This document shows, one piece after another, positions 9,076 to 17,668 of a stretch of DNA of 38,525 nucleotides. The notes below the pieces were generated by a model that was given only the letters and a program-made list of their open reading frames with translations, was not told the origin of the DNA and ran no database searches. The DNA is taken from positions 1-38,525 of the forward strand of contig JAFGGO010000050.1 in NCBI GenBank assembly GCA_016930515.1, given 5' to 3'. Source of the DNA: Promethearchaeota archaeon. Lineage in GTDB: Archaea; Asgardarchaeota; Lokiarchaeia; Sigyniarchaeales; SOKP01. Position 1 is the first letter of the stretch; each line of letters opens with the position of its first letter. The translations under genes were made by a program, and so were the position numbers.

Positions 9076-10476
9076 TTAGAATTTAGACTCATCGATATTT
9101 GGCATTTCTGGAGAGGAAAGAGCTTTCTGAACTTCTTCCATGGGGAGTTCGTAATCCTTAAGATCTCCGGTCATATATTCCTTATATGCGAGCAAGTCAA
9201 AATATCCATGGCCACTAAAATTAAACAAGATGACTTTTTTCTCGTTGTTTTCCTTCGCTTTTAAAGCCTGATCCATGGCTTCTTTTACAGCATGAGCCGT
9301 TTCTGGTGCCGGTAAAATTCCTTCAGTGTTTGCAAATTTTAATCCTGCCTCAATTACTTCCGTTTGGTGATGCATCACGGTATCAATGATTTTATTATTG
9401 TATAATATCGATACAATTGGTGCTATGCCATGATATCTCAATCCTCCTGCGTGAATGGGGCTTGGTACGAATGTATGACCAAGAGTGTGCATTTTTACAA
9501 TAGGACCTTTCATCGCAGAATCGCCATAATCCCATAGATATTGTCCCTTACATACGCTTGGACAAGCACGAGGCTCAACGCCTATTATTTCAACATCGGG
9601 GAGTTTTCCGTGTAATTTGTCTCTTACAAAAGGAATCATCAATCCTGAGAAATTAGAACCTCCTCCCATACAACCAATTATTATATCTGGTTTGACTCCA
9701 ACCTTGTCCATCTGAATTTTGGCTTCCTGTCCTACGATTGTTTGGTGTAGTAGCACGAAATTGACGACACTTCCGAGAGCATATCTCGCTTTATCGGACC
9801 TCATACTGTGTTCTACTGCTTCGGAAATAGCTATTCCCAAACTGCCTGGATGTTCGCTATCTTTCTCCAAAAACATTTTACCCGACTCCGTAAATCTCGA
9901 AGGGCTTGCGTGAACTTCCCCATCGTAAGATCTCATTAAGATCTTTCTCCCTGGCTTTTGATTAAAGCTTGCTCTGACCATATAAACAATGCATTTTATC
10001 CCGAATAAACTACATCCATATGAAAGACCCGATCCCCATTGTCCTGCTCCCGTTTCTGTGACTAGTTCTTCAAGTCCTTGTTTCTTGGCATAATACGCTT
10101 GTGCTATTGCGGTATTGGGCTTATGAGATCCTGTTGGTGAAAAACTCTCGTTCTTGTAATATATTTGGATATCGTCGCCTTCGATTCCCAAACTTTTTTC
10201 CAATCCTAGCGCCCTATGGAGAGGGGATGGCCTGTATGTTCTAGCAAAAATCTCCCGAAGCTCGTTTGGAATTGGAATCGTGGGATCTTGGGAAACTTCT
10301 TGCATAACACACTCTTTTGGGAAGATTTGGAAGGCCATTTCGGGTGGGGCCGGTTTTCCATCCATAGGATTTACAAGAGGGGTCATTGGAGCGGGTAGAT
10401 CTGGAAGGATATTAACCCATTCCTTTGGTACTTCGCTTGGTTGCAATAAAATTCGTGAGTGAAAATAATCTACCAT
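9076..10476 (-). CDS. trpB: Tryptophan synthase beta chain, TrpB2 type
   Basis: A 466-residue PLP enzyme expected to join indole and serine to make tryptophan. K119 in GSHKPN is the Schiff-base lysine, E141 in ETGAGQWG matches the catalytic Glu, and GGGSN at 271-275 binds the PLP phosphate. The extended N-terminus (LPDLPAPMTPLVNP) and overall length are typical of the TrpB2 branch, which in many archaea works without, or with a distant, alpha subunit and may salvage indole or use phosphoserine. No trpA or other trp gene lies in the window, which fits a stand-alone TrpB2. An AGGT motif seven bases before the ATG and a TTTATAAATT element about 40 bases upstream support the start. Base composition is richer in G+C than the unknown genes to its left. 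Confidence 0.95.
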   Translation of the reverse strand: MVDYFHSRILLQPSEVPKEWVNILPDLPAPMTPLVNPMDGKPAPPEMAFQIFPKECVMQEVSQDPTIPIPNELREIFARTYRPSPLHRALGLEKSLGIEGDDIQIYYKNESFSPTGSHKPNTAIAQAYYAKKQGLEELVTETGAGQWGSGLSYGCSLFGIKCIVYMVRASFNQKPGRKILMRSYDGEVHASPSRFTESGKMFLEKDSEHPGSLGIAISEAVEHSMRSDKARYALGSVVNFVLLHQTIVGQEAKIQMDKVGVKPDIIIGCMGGGSNFSGLMIPFVRDKLHGKLPDVEIIGVEPRACPSVCKGQYLWDYGDSAMKGPIVKMHTLGHTFVPSPIHAGGLRYHGIAPIVSILYNNKIIDTVMHHQTEVIEAGLKFANTEGILPAPETAHAVKEAMDQALKAKENNEKKVILFNFSGHGYFDLLAYKEYMTGDLKDYELPMEEVQKALSSPEMPNIDESKF

Positions 10477-10619
10477 ATTTTTTACCTATAATTTATTTTT
10501 TTTAGAAATTTATAAAGATAAATTCAATTTTAAACTATAAAAACCTTTTAGTTTATATGTCCTTAACAACCAAATTAATCTCATTTGAGGAATTTTAAGA
10601 ATTTCTCGGAATTTTGTTT

Positions 10620-11447
10620 TTAATTAAAACGCAAGTGGACTATGTTTGCCAATCTTCTATTGTCGACTAAGTTCATCTTAGATATAATTTCATCACTCCA
10701 ATTGTCATTTCTTTTAATATGGGCATACATCGGATAGGTTTCTATTATTTCTATTCTTTCGTCCCATTTTAAAAATTGTTTAATGCGAGAAAATCCCCAC
10801 CTCATTTGGCCTTTAATATCAAGTCTTTCGAGATTTTGCTTGTTGCCAACGGTAATCGCAACTTTAGAATGTGTATCAAAACAAAATTCAGAAGAAGGAA
10901 AGAAATTTGCAAGGTTAAAAAATAATTTTTTGATTTCTGCCTCTTCAAAATACATCAACACTCCATTTGCGACAAAACAAATAGGATCCTCTTTTGATTT
11001 GATATCATCGATCCAACTGAAATCAAATACGGACTTACTTATAATTTTTACCCTAGAATGCGTCGGAAATATTTTTTTTCTCAAGGTTATAACATTAGGT
11101 AAATCCAAATCATACCATTTTAAATTACCATTATCTATTCTATAAAATGCGGTTCCTAGTCCAGCACCTATATTAATAATAGTTGAAAATGGATGTTCTC
11201 TTAAGAATTTCCTGATTTGGGTATCTAAATTTTTTGAACGGACGCTCATAGCGATGATTTGCATTAATCCAAAATTTTCTTCAATTCTACTATAATCGTA
11301 ATTAAATTTATGAAAAACCTCCCAAGCGATTCTATCGTTCAATATGGAATTTTTCTGCAAATAATCATTTGCTCGTGCCCATAAAGGAATGACTAAAGTC
11401 TCTTGATCATAGATGAAATTTTGTTCTGAAGCAAAAAACGCGCTCAA
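10620..11447 (-). CDS. SAM-dependent methyltransferase, LCMT/TcmP family
   Basis: A 275-residue class I methyltransferase. The SAM-binding glycine motif is INIGAGLGTAFYRID (91-105), and the acidic residues after the second strand are in WYDLDLPN (111-118). The N-terminal WARANDY segment and the later FVANGVLMYF strand match the leucine carboxyl methyltransferase / TcmP group (COG3315), which O-methylates protein C-termini or polyketides. The real substrate cannot be told from sequence. The start is TTG, the only start codon after the upstream in-frame stop, with GGTG eight bases before it. It lies alone between trpB and the radical SAM gene on the same strand, with gaps of about 100-140 bases on each side. 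Confidence 0.82.
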   Translation of the reverse strand: MSAFFASEQNFIYDQETLVIPLWARANDYLQKNSILNDRIAWEVFHKFNYDYSRIEENFGLMQIIAMSVRSKNLDTQIRKFLREHPFSTIINIGAGLGTAFYRIDNGNLKWYDLDLPNVITLRKKIFPTHSRVKIISKSVFDFSWIDDIKSKEDPICFVANGVLMYFEEAEIKKLFFNLANFFPSSEFCFDTHSKVAITVGNKQNLERLDIKGQMRWGFSRIKQFLKWDERIEIIETYPMYAHIKRNDNWSDEIISKMNLVDNRRLANIVHLRFN

Positions 11448-11547
11448 ACTTTTTACACCATAATTAAATTATTTGGATATAGTCCTATTTACTATAAAGA
11501 TATATAAATTACAATAAAAATTGCAATTTGAATAGAAAAGTTAGGAA

Positions 11548-13227
11548 TTATGTTTTTTTAGCGATTTTCTTGACAATATCTCCTTCAACTAGTTTATCGG
11601 AGATAACTTTCTTTATCATTACTATAGCTTCACCTCCTAACATTCTAATTGCGTGGTGAATTAAAACCTTTGGTCCTCCCTTTATCACATAGCCAATCGC
11701 GTTTGATTTGTTTGAGAGATCAGGCTCGGCGATGAGCACATGTTGACGAGAACCAACCATTTCTTCCTTTCTTACCTTATTAAAATGTATGGCAAGACTC
11801 ACCAATTTCTTGCGATAAAGATTAAGTTCGTTATTTCTTCTTTGCAATAGTCTAGCTTTATTTTTCAGAGAGTAAAACGGCGCTCCAGGAAATTCTTGAT
11901 ATTTATATATTGTTATTTTATCTACTCCAAGCTCAAAGAACTTATTTATTAAATCAATACTTTGTTTTATGAAAGATATTTTTTCTCCTGGCAATCCATG
12001 GATGAAATACACATGAACCCGTATCCCTAATTTGATTGCTTGTTTTATTGCCAATATTGTTTTATCTGGACTAAAGGGGCGACCCAATAATTTAGAAAAT
12101 TCCCTGGATCCCGTTTCACAACCAATAGAAAATATGGAATTTGGAATTTTTGAAATAATCTTTAACGCTTTCTGAGTGCATAAGCTTGCTTTTATGTTCT
12201 CTATAAAAATTTGTACTACTTCATTTTCAACTGCTTTAATTGATGTAATCTGGTTAATTAATTCTTCTAAGGCCTCATAATTTGGTTCGGGGGGAATTAT
12301 TGGCGTTGTCAAGATGTTATCTTTTGAAAAATCCTCTCTTTTATAATCTAAAAAATCAGGACCTCCCAATACGATTCTTCTAGCGCCCAAGGCGATAATC
12401 TTCTTTATCTCGGATATTATATCAGATATTTTTCGGGATTTTGGGGATCCAAATGAATCGATTGTAGCGCAAAATCCACAACCAGGCGGAATTTGCGATG
12501 GGCAGGTTATTAAAGGATTTAAAAATTCATCAGAACAATTCTTACATGTTTCCAAGCATTTCTCACAGAACGATAAGGGAAATTTTGTTCTTATATAGTT
12601 AGAACATCCTCTCAAGCATTCCACATAAATTTTGGCAAACTTGAAATTCGGATACTGTAGGATAAGATCAATGGCCCCTTCTGGAGGAGAAAAGCCATCA
12701 AATTCCTCTTTTGAAAGGACTGGTGCGTCGTTTGTTTTGATTATTTCCTCGTCTCTACGAAAAGTAATCCCCCCAACCTCGATTAATTTTTTAAAGCATT
12801 CTTCATCTATTTTTAAACCTGAACTCAATAAGATCTTAAAAATCGAAAGTATTTTTTTTTCTCCTTCACCAATTACAGAAATATCGGCTTTAATAGTATC
12901 AAGAATAGACCTATCAGAACATAATGGACCTCCTATTACAATAGGGGCTTTTTTATTCACTCTTTTTATAATTTCCACAATGTTTTTTACAGCAAGATAA
13001 TCCATCGTCATTGAAGCTACTAAAAAAACATTATATTTTTTAAAAATTTTCTTATTGAAATCGTTACCGAATACTTTTTCCGCTCTAATTATTTCAACAT
13101 TAAGATTTTTTATATCTAATAAATAAAGTATTCCAGCAATTAATCTGGGCCCTCCTCCAATGAAATCTCTTGTAAATCTTCTTCTTTTCTTACCGATTGC
13201 TAAACAATCAATCATTAGCACGTTCAT
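11548..13227 (-). CDS. B12-binding radical SAM protein with C-terminal TRAM-like domain
   Basis: A 559-residue protein. Residues 1-125 look like a cobalamin-binding Rossmann domain (IVIGGPLCSD, SVIGEGE). The radical SAM core runs from about 200 to 460, with GCGFC at 249-253 supplying two cluster cysteines. Residues 490-555 look like a TRAM RNA-binding domain. The core is unusual: ECLRGC at 203-208 would normally continue straight into the C-x3-C-x2-C cluster motif, but here about 40 residues holding C221, C224, C228, C231 and C242 separate it from GCGFC. An added metal site or a different cluster arrangement is possible. Such proteins methylate or thiolate unreactive carbons, and the TRAM domain points to an RNA substrate (inference). 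The ATG at 13227 has GGGTGA seven bases upstream; an in-frame TTG at 13242 is less likely. It is divergent from pyrI. Confidence 0.85.
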   Translation of the reverse strand: MNVLMIDCLAIGKKRRRFTRDFIGGGPRLIAGILYLLDIKNLNVEIIRAEKVFGNDFNKKIFKKYNVFLVASMTMDYLAVKNIVEIIKRVNKKAPIVIGGPLCSDRSILDTIKADISVIGEGEKKILSIFKILLSSGLKIDEECFKKLIEVGGITFRRDEEIIKTNDAPVLSKEEFDGFSPPEGAIDLILQYPNFKFAKIYVECLRGCSNYIRTKFPLSFCEKCLETCKNCSDEFLNPLITCPSQIPPGCGFCATIDSFGSPKSRKISDIISEIKKIIALGARRIVLGGPDFLDYKREDFSKDNILTTPIIPPEPNYEALEELINQITSIKAVENEVVQIFIENIKASLCTQKALKIISKIPNSIFSIGCETGSREFSKLLGRPFSPDKTILAIKQAIKLGIRVHVYFIHGLPGEKISFIKQSIDLINKFFELGVDKITIYKYQEFPGAPFYSLKNKARLLQRRNNELNLYRKKLVSLAIHFNKVRKEEMVGSRQHVLIAEPDLSNKSNAIGYVIKGGPKVLIHHAIRMLGGEAIVMIKKVISDKLVEGDIVKKIAKKT

Positions 13228-13292
13228 TTTGTTTTCACCCAATATAAATGAAGTAAATAAAAATAATATAAAAGAATATGGTTACTTTATTA

Positions 13293-13302
13293 TCTATAAA
13301 AA
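13293..13302 (+). promoter_or_regulatory. TATA-like element of pyrI
   Basis: TCTATAAAAA is centred about 27 bases before the pyrI ATG at 13324, so transcription should begin at or very near the start codon, a leaderless mRNA. No ribosome binding site is visible, which agrees. Confidence 0.5.
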
Positions 13303-13323
13303 AACGAAACTTAAGTCGATCTT

Positions 13324-13830
13324 ATGTCTGGCGAGCATCTTAAAATAGGAAGGATAAATAAGGGCACTGTTATTGATCATATCGATGCTGGTTACGCAAT
13401 AACAATTCTAACCCTTACGGGCTTAGATAAATCACCAAATTTGATGACGATAGGTGTAAATGTTCCCTCGTATAAATATAAGAAAAAAGATATCGTGAAA
13501 ATTGAAAATGTCTTCTTAAACGATGTTCAGATGCAAAAAATTGCCATACTTAGTTCAAATGCGACAATTTCGTTGATAGATAATTTTCAAGTAATTGAAA
13601 AGAAAAAAGTATCAATACCTAAAGTGATTGAAAAAATAATAGTATGTGTAAATAAGACTTGCATTAGCAACTCCAATAAAGAACCTATAACTAGCGAATT
13701 TATTGTTTTAGAAGAAAAACCCTTAAAAATTCAATGCGCTTACTGTGATAGAATATACGATATTGATGAGATCATATTTGGTTCAAAAGAAAAAATTGAA
13801 AAGAAAGCTACTCAAGATTATCAACTATGA
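13324..13830 (+). CDS. pyrI: Aspartate carbamoyltransferase regulatory chain
   Basis: A 168-residue protein that aligns along its length with PyrI, the allosteric chain of aspartate transcarbamoylase in pyrimidine synthesis. The N-terminal nucleotide-binding domain contains GTVIDHI (14-20) and MTIGVNVPS (41-49), followed by DIVKIENVFL (56-65). The C-terminal zinc domain has the four cysteines C108, C113, C138 and C141, which bind the metal that contacts the catalytic chain. The C-terminal tail after residue 150 is longer than in enterobacterial PyrI and is charged. The catalytic gene pyrB, often directly upstream of pyrI, is not in this window, so the pair is split in this genome or lies elsewhere. 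Confidence 0.95.
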   Translation: MSGEHLKIGRINKGTVIDHIDAGYAITILTLTGLDKSPNLMTIGVNVPSYKYKKKDIVKIENVFLNDVQMQKIAILSSNATISLIDNFQVIEKKKVSIPKVIEKIIVCVNKTCISNSNKEPITSEFIVLEEKPLKIQCAYCDRIYDIDEIIFGSKEKIEKKATQDYQL

Positions 13831-13849
13831 TATAATTAAACTAAAAACT

Positions 13850-14341
13850 TTAGAAATAAATTCCCGTAAATGTAATTTTATATCCTACTCCAAGGAAATA
13901 AAGTACTGTGTTTGTGAAGACGCTTGTAAATATAAATAAAAAGAAAAATATGCTTAAACCTGGTTTTAAAACATTTTTCCATGTCCACTTATCCTCCTCG
14001 AATTCATATTTAAGGATACGATTTATAACAAAAGGGAAGAGAATTAACAACCCAATCATCCAAATAAAAAGCGTCCATCCAACAAAACCAACTAATCTCA
14101 GAAGAAAACCTCCCAAAGCCCCTATAACAGCGCGATACCAGTATATTTTAGTTTCTCTTTCAATCCGAAGGTCAAATTCTATTTCTTTTTGACTTTTTTG
14201 TTTTTCCTTTACAGGTTTAATTTCCTGTGTCTGCCGAACCTCTTTTAGTTTCTTTTCCGATAATTTCTTTTGTTTCAGTCTCTCTTTTTTAATATTGATT
14301 TTATGCCTGCTACGTATTTTCTTCTTCGGTTGTTGTTGCAT
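13850..14341 (-). CDS. Basic membrane protein, unknown
   Basis: A 163-residue protein with a strongly basic N-terminal 60 residues (many KK, RHK and KEK clusters) followed by about three hydrophobic segments (AVIGALGGFLLRLVGFVGW, LFIWMIGLLILFPFVI, and LSIFFFLFIFTSVF through FLGVGY). The basic region should stay in the cytoplasm and could touch nucleic acid, ribosomes or acidic lipid. It is convergent with pyrI and divergent from rqcH, sharing a short intergenic region with a dyad. Its neighbour rqcH acts on stalled ribosomes, so a membrane-ribosome link is conceivable, but this is speculation. No family recognised. Confidence 0.7.
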   Translation of the reverse strand: MQQQPKKKIRSRHKINIKKERLKQKKLSEKKLKEVRQTQEIKPVKEKQKSQKEIEFDLRIERETKIYWYRAVIGALGGFLLRLVGFVGWTLFIWMIGLLILFPFVINRILKYEFEEDKWTWKNVLKPGLSIFFFLFIFTSVFTNTVLYFLGVGYKITFTGIYF

Positions 14342-14347
14342 AATAGA

Positions 14348-14368
14348 TATTATACATCAAGTATAATA
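14348..14368. promoter_or_regulatory. Perfect inverted repeat in the divergent promoter region
   Basis: TATTATAC and GTATAATA form perfect eight-base arms around ATCAA, between the divergent starts at 14341 and 14403. On the minus strand the outer arm lies about 24 bases before the ATG, where a TATA box for a leaderless gene belongs. A second TATTATAG near 14371 would serve rqcH. It may be both promoter and operator. Confidence 0.4.
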
Positions 14369-14402
14369 AATATTATAGAAACTATATTGAGCTAAGATAA
14401 AA

Positions 14403-16454
14403 TTGGTTACAACGAATTTTTCGAACATTGATGTATTTGCAATTTCAAAAGAACTGGACGCTCTTTTAACCGGAAGTATGATATCCAATGTTTACGAAGT
14501 AGAAGATATGTTAATATTAAAATTAAACACTGATAAGGGAAGGAAAAATTTAATTATAAAAAGTGATTCCCGTATAAACCTTACAAACTACGATTACCCC
14601 ATTCCAAAATATCCAAATCAATACATCATGTCTCTCAGAAAATTCTTAAAAAATAGAAGAATATTAAGCGTGTCGCAGTTTAATTTTGATAGAATAATTG
14701 TTCTCGAGTTAAGTAATCTCGATACTACCTCGTGGAAATTCATCATCGAACTCTTTAACAAGGGAAATTTTTTGTTATTAGATGAAAATAATATACTTAA
14801 AATAGCTAAAAAATATCGAAAATTCAAGGATAGAGATGTTTTAGCTGGGAAAGAATTTCTTTTTCCAAAATCTCGGGGTAAAGACTTTATTTCTATAAAA
14901 AAGGAAGAATTTAAAGATATAATTCGAGAAAAAGATGAAGAAATCGTTCGAATTCTTGCTAGAAATATCAATATTGCAGGTTTATACGCTGAAGAATTAT
15001 GTTTAAGGGCAAATCTTGATAAGAAAAAATCGGGTATAAAACTCAATGAGGAGGAACTCGAATGTTTTTTTGATCAGTTTAAAACGATGAGAAACGAAAT
15101 ATTATTTGGCAAAATCAAACCATATATACTATTAGACGATGATAAAAGCGAAATAGGTGTTTATCCTTTCGAGCTTGAGATTTTCTCTGAAAAACACAAA
15201 AAAAATTACGAATCTTATAATAACGCTGTTGACGATTTTTATTCGAAAATAGATTCAGAAATTTTAAAAATGCCTAGCGATCAAAGAATTAACCAAAAAA
15301 TAAAGAACCAAGAAAAAATTTTAAAGAACCAACTTGAATATATGGAAGAGTTGGAGAAAAAGAAAAGTAAATATTATGAACAAGGAGACTTCATTTATTC
15401 AAATTTTAAAATCTTAGAAAATTTATTACATGTAATCTCTTCAGCAAGAACTAAAGGATTTTCATGGGAAGAAATAAACCAAAAATTAGTTTCAGCTAAG
15501 GAAGAAAAAATGTCTGATGTGGAATATTTTGACCATATTGTCCCTGCAACAAAACAAATTGTATTAAAGACCAATGATGAAACCATTTACATTGATCTCA
15601 CAAAAAGTATAGGAGAAAACGCTAGTATGATTTATGAAAAGGGAAAAAAAGCTGATAAGAAAATCAAGGGAACTTTACCCGCAATAGAACAAACAAGGGT
15701 TAAAATTGAGAAATTAAAAGAGGAAAAAGAACTCATCGAAGTTGAAGTTGATTTTCTAGTTAAAAAACCAAAAAAAAAATGGTATGAAAAATTTCATTGG
15801 TTTGTAACTTCTGATGATTTTCTTGTAGTGGGTGGAAAAGACGCCTCTTCGAATGAAATTATCTTCAAAAAATACTTGGATTCCCATGACCTCGTTTTTC
15901 ATACTAATTTTCCGGGCTCTCCCTTAACCATCCTAAAAAATCCAGAAAGTAGAGAGATTCCTGAAAGGTCTATAAAAGAAGCTGCGGATTTTGTGGCGAG
16001 CTATTCTCGAGCATGGAAGGAATCTTGGGGTTTTGTAGATGTTTTTTATGTTCACCCTGAGCAAGTTTCAAAAACACCTCCTTCGGGAGAATTCTTGCCC
16101 AAAGGATCGTTTATGATAACTGGAAAAAAAAATATTATCAAAAACGCCAAGATAGAACTTGCAATATCGTTAGATTTTGAAGATTTAGGTCTAAATAATA
16201 ACGAAACAACAAGAATAATGTATCCCAAATTAGTTTGTGGTCCTAAAAAAGCTATAGAAAAACACCAAAGTGGTGATATAGTTGTAATTAAACCTTCTAA
16301 AGCTGGTTTATCTAAAGGAAAGATTGCTAAAGAATTAAAAAATTTCTTTCTTAAAGCTTCGGATTCAAATAAAAAAAAATGGATTAAGCTTCTTTCGATA
16401 GACGAGATTTTATTATGCCTTCCGTCGGGATCCTCAATATTGAATGAGAATTAG
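14403..16454 (+). CDS. rqcH: RqcH/NFACT family ribosome quality-control protein
   Basis: A 683-residue homologue of Rqc2/NEMF/RqcH, which binds large ribosomal subunits carrying stalled nascent chains and recruits tRNA for C-terminal tailing. The N-terminal NFACT-N domain begins FSNIDVFAISKELDALLTG and carries the conserved Asp-Arg pair (D96-R97, in NFDRI). A helix-hairpin region and a long charged coiled coil (about 290-450) follow. The NFACT-R domain starts WYEKFHWFVTSDDFLVVGGK, and C-terminal basic segments follow it. Length agrees with the archaeal family. The start is TTG at 14403, with a TATA-like element about 28 bases upstream. It is convergent with the glycerophosphodiesterase gene. 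Confidence 0.93.
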   Translation: MVTTNFSNIDVFAISKELDALLTGSMISNVYEVEDMLILKLNTDKGRKNLIIKSDSRINLTNYDYPIPKYPNQYIMSLRKFLKNRRILSVSQFNFDRIIVLELSNLDTTSWKFIIELFNKGNFLLLDENNILKIAKKYRKFKDRDVLAGKEFLFPKSRGKDFISIKKEEFKDIIREKDEEIVRILARNINIAGLYAEELCLRANLDKKKSGIKLNEEELECFFDQFKTMRNEILFGKIKPYILLDDDKSEIGVYPFELEIFSEKHKKNYESYNNAVDDFYSKIDSEILKMPSDQRINQKIKNQEKILKNQLEYMEELEKKKSKYYEQGDFIYSNFKILENLLHVISSARTKGFSWEEINQKLVSAKEEKMSDVEYFDHIVPATKQIVLKTNDETIYIDLTKSIGENASMIYEKGKKADKKIKGTLPAIEQTRVKIEKLKEEKELIEVEVDFLVKKPKKKWYEKFHWFVTSDDFLVVGGKDASSNEIIFKKYLDSHDLVFHTNFPGSPLTILKNPESREIPERSIKEAADFVASYSRAWKESWGFVDVFYVHPEQVSKTPPSGEFLPKGSFMITGKKNIIKNAKIELAISLDFEDLGLNNNETTRIMYPKLVCGPKKAIEKHQSGDIVVIKPSKAGLSKGKIAKELKNFFLKASDSNKKKWIKLLSIDEILLCLPSGSSILNEN

Positions 16455-16487
16455 ATAAGATAATCTTCGTAGTAAAGCTCTCTATCA

Positions 16488-17228
16488 TTAACATTTAGAT
16501 CTTTTAGTCCATTTTTTTATTACTGGAATTATACAACAATTATCAAATAAAATACCATCAATGCCCTTTTTAATTATTTTCTTTATTTTCCTCAAGGGAT
16601 TTGAATACTGTCTAAAATTCCAAGATAGGGCTAATATATTATTATCGTGGCAAATACGGATAAATTTAGAATTAACTTTTTCAGAACTAAGGCTAATCAT
16701 ATCGATTTTTTCAGGTATTTTTTTACTATTTAATAATTTATTGTATGTAAATCCAATTGCTTTTGTTATATTATAACACCCAAGGCCTTCTGGATATCTA
16801 AATTTAAAATCAATTAGCTCTTCAAGAATCCTACTGCTTAAAATGCAATCTTTTAACAATCCCTTTTCGAGTAGGTATTTGATTACATCTTTCCAGATTC
16901 CTTTAGTTTTAAGATCTAACATGAATTTTATTTTTCCTTGAAATTGCTCTAAAACATCGATTAGGAGCGGAATTTTAAAATGCCCAATTTTTGTTTCGAA
17001 TTCTAAAATCTCATTGTAATCCATTAAATGAATGTACCCCTTACCATTTGTAGTTCTTTCTAAATTAGAATCGTGTATGATAACTAATTTTTCGTCCTTT
17101 GTTCGTCTAACATCAAATTCGATATAGTCTGCGCCGCATTCTAGAGCGTTTTCAAAAGCTATTAAGGTATTTTCTTCGAATTTTTCCAAGCTACCTCTAT
17201 GACCAATATAAAGGAGGTTTGAAGTCAT
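16488..17228 (-). CDS. Glycerophosphodiester phosphodiesterase
   Basis: A 246-residue GDPD-family TIM-barrel enzyme that splits glycerophosphodiesters into an alcohol and glycerol phosphate. IGHRG at 8-12 gives H10 and R11, EENT at 18-21 follows, IEFDVRRTKD holds metal ligands E37 and D39, and IIHDSNLERTTNGKG holds H52. No signal peptide is visible, so it should be cytoplasmic. It is the last gene of a minus-strand run: ectodomain protein, small membrane protein, then this enzyme 17 bases on. The context suggests a link to membrane lipid or surface turnover. In archaea the natural substrate is uncertain, because their lipids have glycerol-1-phosphate ether backbones. Confidence 0.93.
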   Translation of the reverse strand: MTSNLLYIGHRGSLEKFEENTLIAFENALECGADYIEFDVRRTKDEKLVIIHDSNLERTTNGKGYIHLMDYNEILEFETKIGHFKIPLLIDVLEQFQGKIKFMLDLKTKGIWKDVIKYLLEKGLLKDCILSSRILEELIDFKFRYPEGLGCYNITKAIGFTYNKLLNSKKIPEKIDMISLSSEKVNSKFIRICHDNNILALSWNFRQYSNPLRKIKKIIKKGIDGILFDNCCIIPVIKKWTKRSKC

Positions 17229-17245
17229 TTTTTTAATAGATCAAA

Positions 17246-17668
17246 TTACCAGTCTTGAATCAAATAAAAATAAATTATAACAATTATCAATCCTATAAAG
17301 GTTATACCTAAAACGATAGTATTTCTAATTGTTTGAAATAAGGAAAAGAGAAAAACAGATACCATTCCCTTCCAATTGAGTGGCTTTCCTAATATATCTC
17401 CATAATTTCCCAAAAAGGTAGTCATTAATAAAAAGAAAAGTAAGGGGGATGCTATTTTTATAATATAATTAATAATATCTAACAAGCCATTGTTAGTTAA
17501 CGCCAATATGGAAAAAAGATCGATTAAATTAAAGAAAATTGAAATAAAGAAAAAAATAGCAGCTAAAAATAATGTTATTTTCGCAGATCGAAACGCAAAC
17601 TCTTCGTCAAGTATCAAGGTTTTTTCCTCACTACTTTCTCTCTCAAATTTTGGCATTTTATCTGACAA
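17246..17668 (-). CDS. Small multi-span membrane protein
   Basis: A 140-residue protein with a charged cytoplasmic-looking N-terminus (about 30 residues) and roughly three to four hydrophobic segments: ITLFLAAIFFFISIFFNL, a stretch around IIKIASPLLFFLLMTTFL, one near MVSVFLFSLFQ, and IVLGITFIGLIIVIIYFYL at the C-terminus. Its start overlaps the end of the upstream ectodomain gene by 11 bases, and the phosphodiesterase follows 17 bases later, so the three are very likely one operon. No family recognised. Confidence 0.75.
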   Translation of the reverse strand: MSDKMPKFERESSEEKTLILDEEFAFRSAKITLFLAAIFFFISIFFNLIDLFSILALTNNGLLDIINYIIKIASPLLFFLLMTTFLGNYGDILGKPLNWKGMVSVFLFSLFQTIRNTIVLGITFIGLIIVIIYFYLIQDW

